Shown here one piece after another: positions 1-5,629 of a stretch of 7,036 bases of DNA. Both the position numbers and the translations under genes were made by a program. The DNA is from Desulfurococcales archaeon (GTDB lineage Archaea > Thermoproteota > Thermoprotei_A > Sulfolobales > Desulfurococcaceae), in NCBI GenBank assembly GCA_027083045.1, contig JALWQP010000042.1, forward strand, positions 1 to 7,036, in the 5' to 3' direction. The notes below the pieces were generated by a model that ran no database searches, was not told where the DNA came from, and saw only the letters and a program-made list of their open reading frames with translations. Position 1 is the stretch's first letter. Every line of letters begins with the position of its first letter.

Positions 1-824
1 TTGATGCATCTCGTTTCTTTCTCTACTGCACGGCGTCCGAAGAGATCGGCAAAGAACTGTTCCAGTATTCCCCTTGTGATATATCCTGTGAAATCAATTA
101 TGTGAAGGTCACGTGCAGCAATACACTCCATATTGTTCTTTATCCTTATAGTATACCTCATCATTGGAGTTACTTCAATGATATCCATTGATCCGAATCC
201 TAAGGACTCATAGATATCTCTGAACAGATCTAACGCAACCTTATACCCCTCTATTCCCTCCCCAACTTCAGTCTCTATCTTGGATATAAACTCATAGAGC
301 TGCCTCCCTATCCCATGACCGATCATTCTGAGAGTGTTCCTGGTTCCCAGATCAGCGTAGCCTCCATGTTTAATAAACATATCAATAATGCTTCGTATCA
401 TATTGCGAGTTAGTATTATGCTGGGCTGATCAAGTAATTTTATAGAATTGTATTTAATAAACAAGAAGCCCGTCTGCGGCACAAATTTCTTAATTCCAAG
501 AACAACATCGAGTCTTCGTAATTGCTTCTCTATTTCGTCGAGACATGCTTCATCGCAGTTACGCATTAGTATTGATATAAATGCCTCTCCTTCACGTGGG
601 ATCTCGGGGACATTAACCTTAGCAATATCGATCCCATATTCAGCTATAACATCCAGTATCTTAGCTAGAACTCCTGGCTGGTCTCTCACACGTAGCACTA
701 TCGCTGAGTACGAGTATTTCTCGAGCTCATATATAGTATCAATGTAAAGATCTGGCATCTTACCGGCGGATCTTTCCCTAACACGTACAAATCTCAGTAT
801 CAAGTACGATCCACCATTATTCAT
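1..824 (-). CDS. ACT domain + V4R domain ligand-sensing protein (C-terminus cut by window edge)
   Basis: I translated this on the minus strand from ATG at 824. It stays open for 274 codons to the left edge, so the C-terminus is missing. Residues about 40-113 read as an ACT domain: strand AIVLRVRDQPGVLAKIL with the typical D-x-P-G-V-L turn, then GIDIAKVNV. Residues about 140-274 resemble a V4R (4-vinyl reductase / hydrocarbon-binding) domain: helix GHGIGRQLYEFI, the strands around IIEVTPMMRYTIRI, C234, then IIDFTGYITRGILEQFF and a Cys (C273) near the end. ACT domains usually bind amino acids and V4R is thought to bind small hydrophobic ligands, so a cytosolic sensor or regulator is likely. No helix-turn-helix is visible, so a direct transcription-factor role is not supported. 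An in-frame TAA at 833-831 limits the start to ATG 824, with no clear Shine-Dalgarno. M23 is an alternative start. The ACT call is firm and the V4R call moderately firm. Confidence 0.85.
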   Translation of the reverse strand, partial: MNNGGSYLILRFVRVRERSAGKMPDLYIDTIYELEKYSYSAIVLRVRDQPGVLAKILDVIAEYGIDIAKVNVPEIPREGEAFISILMRNCDEACLDEIEKQLRRLDVVLGIKKFVPQTGFLFIKYNSIKLLDQPSIILTRNMIRSIIDMFIKHGGYADLGTRNTLRMIGHGIGRQLYEFISKIETEVGEGIEGYKVALDLFRDIYESLGFGSMDIIEVTPMMRYTIRIKNNMECIAARDLHIIDFTGYITRGILEQFFADLFGRRAVEKETRCI

Positions 825-885
825 TATAATTTACTGAACGCTAAAACCTTGAGCAACTATCAATAACATAATGTATCTATACGGT

Positions 886-905
886 CTATCAAATATAAAT
901 GATAG
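886..905 (-). promoter_or_regulatory. TATA-like box inside a 20-bp imperfect palindrome, upstream of the ACT-V4R gene
   Basis: The plus strand reads CTATCA-AATATAAA-TGATAG, with 6-bp perfect arms and 16 of 20 positions symmetric. On the minus strand the centre reads TTTATATT, a good archaeal TATA box. A transcript would then begin near 870, giving a leader of roughly 45 nt before the ATG at 824. An operator overlapping the TATA box is a common archaeal repression layout. Promoter and operator roles are inferred. Confidence 0.5.
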
Positions 906-948
906 TTAAATACCCGTTCGTACAAGCAGAACCGAGCTTTAAATACTC
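905..948 (-). promoter_or_regulatory. Two further TATA-like boxes upstream of the ACT-V4R gene
   Basis: On the minus strand GAGTATTTAAAG (948-937) and GTATTTAAC (913-905) are near-repeats about 32 bp apart. Either could position TBP, with starts near 916 or 883. They lie just after the stop of the 268-residue gene (967), so the ACT-V4R gene probably has its own promoter or promoters. There is no T-tract terminator between the two genes. It cannot be decided from sequence which box is used. Confidence 0.35.
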
Positions 949-966
949 TCCGTTTCACGGCAAACT

Positions 967-1773
967 CTACTTCTTGCGCTCGATCACATGTACTTCGCAG
1001 GGGGTATCTAGGTCAAGCATTGTGAGCAGTATGTCTGCATCATTTTCAACAGCTTTCTTTAAGTCCTCAGTACGACATTTTGTGAACAATCCTTTCTTTT
1101 TTACATAGATCTTTATCTTAAGTATCCCTCTGCTTATCTCGATCTTGAGATCAATGAATTTACAGCCGTAATAACCGGCTAGATCTGCAGCGTCTTCCTT
1201 CATTTTATCCATGAACTCTTTTATGCGTTTAGTGAACTCGAGTATTATTGGTTCTCCACCCTCTTTTTCTTCGATACTGACATGCTTGATCTCGGGCTTA
1301 GCCCTTACCTTGACAAGCTTAGCGCGTCTTTTGAAACCCGCTTCTAATGTTGAGGGCCTAATACTTGCTTCCCGTGTTCTATCTTCTGAGACCATTGGTT
1401 GAATCTCATATAGTTTAAACACTATGGGGGCTATCTTCGAGGCTGCTATTAGTGTTGCGAGAGGCTTTAGGCCTACCTGTCTGGTCCCTTTGCTTGTATC
1501 TACCATTGCTGAAGAAACTATTTTCCCGTGGTTCAAATATACTATAAATCTCTTCCCATCAAGATTTGTTGTAAGAAGAACCTCCTTGTTTTCGGCCAGC
1601 TTAGGGAGATTTTTGAAATCCTCGAAGCTGAGCTTGATCTTCTTGATGAACTTGCTTCTCAGGAGGAGCTGCGCCTCAAATGTTATATCAGACAGTATGT
1701 TGAGCTTTTCCGTTTCTATAGGCATTCCAGCAATGATCTCATATATTTCCCTCTCATCGGCATTCTCAGCCAA
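967..1773 (-). CDS. Conserved-hypothetical archaeal protein, 268 aa, possible DUF2226/PatA-N-like N-terminal half
   Basis: I do not recognise this gene with certainty. It is soluble, with no signal peptide or membrane segment. Residues about 65-122 form strands around a G-K-x-F-I-V-Y-L-N-H-G-K-I-V-S-S pattern followed by a G-x-x-x-L-A-T-L helix. This recalls the small beta-rich sensor-like domains DUF2226 or DUF4388 (PatA N-terminal), but the match is only by eye. Residues about 130-170 are a charged, Lys/Arg-rich linker. Residues about 175-268 form an alpha/beta domain with two strands (FIDLKIEI and ILKIKIYV), a basic KKKGLF turn, and C204, C233 and C259. The start is TTG, supported by a strong GGGGAGG Shine-Dalgarno seven bases upstream. 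It follows the DUF835-type membrane gene by 72 bp on the same strand, so it may be read with it or from its own weak promoter. A role in the adjoining KaiC-type module is a guess from position. Confidence 0.75.
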   Translation of the reverse strand: MAENADEREIYEIIAGMPIETEKLNILSDITFEAQLLLRSKFIKKIKLSFEDFKNLPKLAENKEVLLTTNLDGKRFIVYLNHGKIVSSAMVDTSKGTRQVGLKPLATLIAASKIAPIVFKLYEIQPMVSEDRTREASIRPSTLEAGFKRRAKLVKVRAKPEIKHVSIEEKEGGEPIILEFTKRIKEFMDKMKEDAADLAGYYGCKFIDLKIEISRGILKIKIYVKKKGLFTKCRTEDLKKAVENDADILLTMLDLDTPCEVHVIERKK

Positions 1774-1780
1774 TGATAAT

Positions 1781-1787
1781 CCTCCCC
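1781..1787 (-). promoter_or_regulatory. Strong Shine-Dalgarno site fixing the TTG start at 1773
   Basis: The minus strand reads GGGGAGG, then seven bases (ATTATCA), then TTG. It is complementary to the archaeal 16S 3' end and decides the TTG start of the 268-residue protein, since no ATG lies nearby in frame. Confidence 0.75.
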
Positions 1788-1822
1788 TGCAAAACCCAAC
1801 CGAAAAACATGATACAGTACAA

Positions 1823-1832
1823 TCTATATCTT
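1823..1832 (-). promoter_or_regulatory. Weak TATA-like box in the 72-bp gap before the 268-aa gene
   Basis: The minus strand reads AAGATATAGA. A start about 26 bases downstream (near 1802) would leave a leader of about 29 nt carrying the Shine-Dalgarno at 1787-1781. A T5 run (1807-1803) lies just downstream but is too short to call a terminator. The gene could equally be read through from the upstream operon. Confidence 0.3.
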
Positions 1833-1845
1833 GTTAAATAACTCT

Positions 1846-3381
1846 TTAGATTAATAATCTTGTTACGTCCACTACGTTATTAGCTATATTCTTAAAAACA
1901 TTTATGTATTCTTCATGCGGCCTATACTTGGGGGTTATGATGATCATCGCATCTATATTAGGCCTTAACAACGATATAAGTGTCCTTATAAGGGAGTATA
2001 CTGTCTTAAAACTTGATATATTAATTAGATCCGACAAGTCCTCCACAATCAGTAATACACCCTTAGACCTCCTTACAATGCTCATAACAGATCTTATTAA
2101 ATAGATACGCTCAAAGGTAATGCTTCTCTCATGCACCTCTATGCCAAAATACTGTCTAGGCCTTCTAGGCAGAGTCTCTGATGCCGGATAAGATATGTTA
2201 AAGACATAAGCTACAAGACTGCCGACCAGTTTATCCATATCTCTCCCTAGAGACGTAATCTCTGCTTTCACTTCGTCGTAAGTCTCATGAAAGTTGAAGA
2301 GAAGCAATGCTCTAATAAGACTGTGAGGCTTCGATATATATATTATAGTATTTATTGGAAACCCGGCCATCCATATCGAGCGAAGGAGGTCGCTGAAGAC
2401 ACGGGTAACCTTAGATACACTATTCATAACGGGGATATCGTGCACAATCATATAAATGGGAAGTAGGCCCACCTTCATAGCAATGCCCGGAACTTTCGAC
2501 ACAATAATAAGTCCAACAAGATCGTCAAGAGAATATTTCAGGAAAACAAGAATAAACATAGCAATGACGATCTCGACGAGAAAAGACACGGCATAGGGAT
2601 CAATAATATTGTATTCCACCCTTGTATTTATAGACGCTACCCCGAAAAAGATCAGTATAGCAAGAATATTCATTAATGTAAACATCCTATAAAGAGATGC
2701 AAATCTGAGGCCCTGATACAATGCGTTTGTTATCCTATACCTTATTGTTATTATTCCTGACAAAACAAGAAACACTATAGTCAAGCCCACGATAAAAAAC
2801 AAATACTCATAACTTACACCTGCTATAAAAAATCTCATTGATATAAACAGTGCCAAAACAAGGATTGAACCAAGAATAGTGAAACCCCTTAGAAGCCACA
2901 TATTCTTAAATCTATAGGACACGAAGCTTGAAGGCTCACCCTCGTTCGTTCCATAAATATTACTTATTAAATTAGAAACTCTAGATAACACACTAGCATA
3001 GTGTAGTTGAATTAACAACGCATTCACTGTAACAAAAACATCTATAACGTATGAAAGATTTTCTTTAGCCGGATAAGATAATGGTACTAGGATGGCCAGG
3101 GAGTAGAGGAAAGTAAGTATACCTAGGGATATTATTCCACACGATATTTCTATATCCAAAATAGTCTTAGCATACATATATATCCTAACGAGCAACGCAA
3201 TATAGAGGGTATATGTTATCATAGATAAGAACAAAAATACCGGAGAAACACTAATTGTTTCGCCTCTCTCGGTCATAATAAAGAGCGCCGCAACCAAGAT
3301 GATAAGTATAAATAAATAGAGCGGTATGAATGCTGTGTGCTTTAGAGATCTGCGAATACAAGTTGAAAATCTATTGATCAA
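1846..3381 (-). CDS. Eight-helix membrane protein with C-terminal DUF835-like domain, partner of KaiC-like ATPase
   Basis: This is a 511-residue integral membrane protein. Hydrophobic segments lie at about 16-36, 46-71, 81-101, 111-132, 163-182, 192-215, 232-250 and 266-285. The remaining 225 residues are predicted cytosolic and alternate strands and helices: PIYMIVHD, an amphipathic helix, TIIYISKP, then YFGIEVHERSITFERIYLIR, the strand GVLLIVEDLSDLI followed by a helix, and AMIIITPKYR. That order matches my memory of DUF835, an archaeal domain with a RecA/KaiC-like appearance and no Walker A; no P-loop is visible. The gene starts five bases after the KaiC-like gene stops, with AGGGAT as ribosome binding site, so the two are almost certainly co-transcribed and translationally coupled. 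The start is TTG directly after an in-frame TAG; later starts would remove the first helix. Likely role: a receptor or anchor that signals to or from the ATPase (inferred). A transporter is less likely, because conserved transport motifs are absent. Confidence 0.85.
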   Translation of the reverse strand: MINRFSTCIRRSLKHTAFIPLYLFILIILVAALFIMTERGETISVSPVFLFLSMITYTLYIALLVRIYMYAKTILDIEISCGIISLGILTFLYSLAILVPLSYPAKENLSYVIDVFVTVNALLIQLHYASVLSRVSNLISNIYGTNEGEPSSFVSYRFKNMWLLRGFTILGSILVLALFISMRFFIAGVSYEYLFFIVGLTIVFLVLSGIITIRYRITNALYQGLRFASLYRMFTLMNILAILIFFGVASINTRVEYNIIDPYAVSFLVEIVIAMFILVFLKYSLDDLVGLIIVSKVPGIAMKVGLLPIYMIVHDIPVMNSVSKVTRVFSDLLRSIWMAGFPINTIIYISKPHSLIRALLLFNFHETYDEVKAEITSLGRDMDKLVGSLVAYVFNISYPASETLPRRPRQYFGIEVHERSITFERIYLIRSVMSIVRRSKGVLLIVEDLSDLINISSFKTVYSLIRTLISLLRPNIDAMIIITPKYRPHEEYINVFKNIANNVVDVTRLLI

Positions 3382-3386
3382 CTATG

Positions 3387-4127
3387 TTATCCCTGTCTGA
3401 ATGGAGTGAAGTGCTCTGTCTCTATGGTACCTATTATTTCAACACCTGTCTCCGGGGATATTACCGCGATATAGGATCTCCTGTCGACTCGTCCAACCCT
3501 GCTTTTCACGGGAATTAGTCTCACGTCAAGTTTTGGTGCGCCAGCATATATCCATACATAGTCCATCACAATCAATACGTCACACATGAATTCTTCGTTC
3601 GGCGGGTTTATTATTTCGCTGTAGAGGGGTAGCTCGGCGATCATTATTCCCATTATCTTCGAGCTATAGATCTTGTCATTGATATAGGACAATATTGTTC
3701 TAACCTCGTCTCTCCTCAGATACATGGTAAGGCTTGTGACAGTATCGAATATTATGTTTTTGACATCGTTTTCCTGAGCTATATTGAAGGCATCATCTAT
3801 AAGGCTTATCACCATGTCTTTGCCAAGGCCATAGGTAGGTATGGCTTCGAAGAACATTAGTTGTTTCTTTTGGAGGAACTCCTCGAGCCTATTGAACACT
3901 GGAAAGTCTTTATATCTAGTTATAACCGATTCTTTTTTCTCTGTTAAAGATACATACATGCCTTTTTCTCCTTGAAGGGCACGATTATAAAGTATCTGTA
4001 GAGCTAACGTTGTTTTCCCGGCGCCTGGGTGTCCAATAATGTATGTTATTCCGGGCCTTGGCAGGCCTCCCTCGATAATATCATCAAACCCCTTAATCCC
4101 TGTAGGCACTTTTTCGATCACGACCAT
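3387..4127 (-). CDS. KaiC-like RecA-superfamily ATPase, single domain
   Basis: This 246-residue cytosolic P-loop ATPase belongs to the KaiC/RAD55-like group. It opens with the family signature V-P-T-G-I-K-G-F-D-x-I-I-E-G-G-L-P (7-23). Walker A is GHPGAGKTT (32-40), with K38 and T39 binding ATP-Mg. Strand YVSLTE (58-63) sits where KaiC has its catalytic Glu pair; only E63 is retained and T62 replaces the first Glu. Walker B is NIIFD (124-128). CDVLIVMD (182-189) and IPVKSRVGRVD (205-215) are typical C-terminal family segments. The length matches a single KaiC domain, against two in cyanobacterial KaiC. No helix-hairpin-helix domain is present, so it is not RadA. The ATG is set by GGGAGGGAT seven to nine bases upstream. 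It is followed after five bases by a DUF835-like membrane protein, which suggests a membrane-coupled signalling ATPase. Its target is unknown. Confidence 0.95.
   Translation of the reverse strand: MVVIEKVPTGIKGFDDIIEGGLPRPGITYIIGHPGAGKTTLALQILYNRALQGEKGMYVSLTEKKESVITRYKDFPVFNRLEEFLQKKQLMFFEAIPTYGLGKDMVISLIDDAFNIAQENDVKNIIFDTVTSLTMYLRRDEVRTILSYINDKIYSSKIMGIMIAELPLYSEIINPPNEEFMCDVLIVMDYVWIYAGAPKLDVRLIPVKSRVGRVDRRSYIAVISPETGVEIIGTIETEHFTPFRQG
3389..3394 (-). promoter_or_regulatory. Ribosome binding site for the TTG start at 3381, embedded in the end of the KaiC-like gene
   Basis: The minus strand reads AGGGAT across the last codons and stop of the ATPase gene, seven bases before the TTG. This supports coupled translation and the TTG start. 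Confidence 0.55.
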
Positions 4128-4131
4128 ACTT

Positions 4132-4140
4132 ATCCCTCCC
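4132..4140 (-). promoter_or_regulatory. Strong Shine-Dalgarno site of the KaiC-like gene
   Basis: The minus strand reads GGGAGGGAT, followed by AAGT and the ATG at 4127. The good match to the anti-Shine-Dalgarno implies a leadered transcript and a promoter in the 4141-4315 spacer. Confidence 0.8.
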
Positions 4141-4189
4141 CAATTCTTTGTAAATGAATAGATGCACCTATACGTAATGATTTCTCATA

Positions 4190-4197
4190 CTATATCT
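4190..4197 (-). promoter_or_regulatory. Candidate proximal TATA box for the KaiC-like gene
   Basis: The minus strand reads AGATATAG. Transcription would start near 4168, giving a leader of about 40 nt that includes the Shine-Dalgarno. The spacing suits a leadered archaeal mRNA, but the sequence is only a fair TATA match. Confidence 0.4.
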
Positions 4198-4210
4198 ACA
4201 TTACTTTTAT

Positions 4211-4240
4211 GTCTCTGAGACTAAATATTGATTTATACCA
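4211..4240 (-). promoter_or_regulatory. Candidate distal TATA box followed by an 11-bp palindrome
   Basis: The minus strand carries GGTATAAAT (4239-4231), a fair TATA box. About ten bases downstream it carries the perfect palindrome GTCTC-T-GAGAC (plus-strand 4211-4221), close to where transcription from that box would begin. An operator at the start site would allow regulation of the KaiC-like operon. Both roles are inferred from position. Confidence 0.35.
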
Positions 4241-4284
4241 TAAAACAGGTTGTTTATTTTAACCAATAAATGTTTTCAACTAAT

Positions 4285-4302
4285 TATAACAGTGTTGTTA
4301 TA
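4285..4302 (-). repeat. Inverted repeat, 7-bp arms and 4-base loop, after the membrane-protein stop codon
   Basis: The plus strand reads TATAACA-GTGT-TGTTATA, ending 14 bases before the stop of the 437-residue membrane gene. In that gene's mRNA it would form an A/U-rich hairpin just past the stop. It could help end or stabilise the transcript, or be an operator for the KaiC-like operon. The stem is AU-rich and not followed by a strong U-tract, so a terminator call is weak. Confidence 0.4.
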
Positions 4303-4315
4303 TTGGGACCATCTA

Positions 4316-5629
4316 TTATTGTTTTGACAATGTATATTCATCATGAACAATTAGTGATAATAACTCAGAAATACTGTCAGACTTATTATAAGGCGCAGTA
4401 AACTCTATGAAAACCCGGGTAAACTTAGCCCCGCAGAAATAATCTATAATGCCTCTCACGAATCTATAGAACATAGTGCCCATTTTTTCGATAAGGCTTT
4501 GATCTTGCATTAAGCATATAATTATTCTCAGTGTAGGGGCGGTAAATCTCACGTCGCGTATGATGTAGTTTATCTGCATAAACTGTGGGGAACTAATATA
4601 GAATATTTTTCTCTTCGATGAAATAGGGAGTTTCTGGAGAGCAATTGTTTGTCTTCTTAGATAAATTATAACAGCAGTATTGTTATTCTTTGTTTCCCTA
4701 ATAAAACGCGCACACTCTGTGTCTACATTATATGGTAATATGATGATAACATCATTTAGCGGGTTAAGGAGAACTTCGTGTATATACATCTCCAGCTCCT
4801 TAACGGATTTATAGTATACAGCCGTAATTAGTGATTGACGCCGATTCAGTGCAACAAGTACTTTTCTCAAATCTATCTTTTGTTCAGGCGATAGGATTAT
4901 TCCCGTATACATCATATACGATATTGTCGATGAATATAGCACTAGTTTAATCATTATTATAAGGACTAAACAGTTAAGAATAGAATTAATTGTTATATGT
5001 CCTGTGGCTACACTTATTACTCTTATTATTTGAAGAGCAAGGATTGCGTAGTTGTAAAGGAGAACGAAGAAGATCAAATATGATGCATCAGTAAATAGTT
5101 CTCTCCTCTTTATTTTTCTCCAAAAACTATGTATTAGGTCATAAATGTTTCCATAGAGCCTTCTTATTAGTTTTCTAAGATCAAGGCCTAGAACTATTCT
5201 TCTCCCAAGAAGATATAGGAGAGCAGATTCTATTAATATTAAAATTATATCAATTACTATTATGATGATTTCATATTCTCTGTAAATATTTGCTGTTATA
5301 TCGGTTACTAGATCAATTGATAAAATAATGCTTAGAGGAATCAGTAAGTATTCTAGGTTCATGTAGAGGTTCTCCGAGAATAACTTTATTTTTAACAAGT
5401 TGTTCGCTAAGTCATACATCTCTGTCAATACAATATATATGAATAATATCAGCACAAAATATGTGCTTAACTTTATAATGAGACCTGAGGTCGAAAAGTA
5501 TGTGTTCCAGAACATATAAGTTGTTAAGGTAATTGAGGCTATAATTGCTATATAAACAAATAGCGATATCACTATTATTCCTGCTGAGGCTTCCATGCGC
5601 ATGTCCATATCATTATTTCTTGAAATCAT
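4316..5629 (-). CDS. Six-helix membrane protein with a P-loop-less C-terminal alpha/beta domain, unknown function
   Basis: I do not recognise this gene. Its 437 residues hold hydrophobic segments at about 14-40, 49-69, 91-107, 119-141, 182-206 and 214-236, with basic loops such as RKLIRR and WRKIKRR between helices 4 and 5. The C-terminal 190 residues look cytosolic: strand LITAVYY, helix VKELEMYIHEVL, strand VIIILPYN, then TAVIIYLRR, KIFYIS, LRIIICLMQ and RVFIEF. This layout parallels the tail of the DUF835-like protein two genes on, so I infer a diverged DUF835-like or degenerate RecA-like domain. There is no Walker A. It overlaps the last 17 bases of nreA, pointing to co-transcription and coupling. 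ATG 5629 was chosen. TTG 5632 adds one residue, and ATG 5608, just past the nreA stop, is a real alternative; none has a convincing Shine-Dalgarno. The gene is visibly AT-richer than nreA. Confidence 0.8.
   Translation of the reverse strand: MISRNNDMDMRMEASAGIIVISLFVYIAIIASITLTTYMFWNTYFSTSGLIIKLSTYFVLILFIYIVLTEMYDLANNLLKIKLFSENLYMNLEYLLIPLSIILSIDLVTDITANIYREYEIIIIVIDIILILIESALLYLLGRRIVLGLDLRKLIRRLYGNIYDLIHSFWRKIKRRELFTDASYLIFFVLLYNYAILALQIIRVISVATGHITINSILNCLVLIIMIKLVLYSSTISYMMYTGIILSPEQKIDLRKVLVALNRRQSLITAVYYKSVKELEMYIHEVLLNPLNDVIIILPYNVDTECARFIRETKNNNTAVIIYLRRQTIALQKLPISSKRKIFYISSPQFMQINYIIRDVRFTAPTLRIIICLMQDQSLIEKMGTMFYRFVRGIIDYFCGAKFTRVFIEFTAPYNKSDSISELLSLIVHDEYTLSKQ

Noticed and set aside
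448..747. Plus-strand open frame opposite the ACT domain
   Set aside because: The minus-strand reading gives a clear ACT domain here; the plus-strand product is Ser-rich, without domains, and is an antisense shadow.
1803..1807. T5 run as terminator of the DUF835-like gene
   Set aside because: It is too short and precedes rather than follows other termination signals; archaeal terminators usually have longer or repeated T-tracts.
1424..1837. Plus-strand open frame of 137 codons opposite the 268-residue gene
   Set aside because: It has no ribosome site or recognisable domain, while the minus-strand gene has a strong Shine-Dalgarno and coherent secondary structure.
3387..4127. RadA recombinase or archaellum ArlH/FlaH
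   Set aside because: No N-terminal helix-hairpin-helix domain as in RadA, and no other archaellum genes nearby. The opening V-P-T-G-x-x-G-F-D motif and length fit a generic KaiC-like protein.
3387..4127. Circadian clock KaiC
   Set aside because: Only one KaiC domain and no kaiA or kaiB neighbour; the autophosphorylation region of the second KaiC domain is absent.
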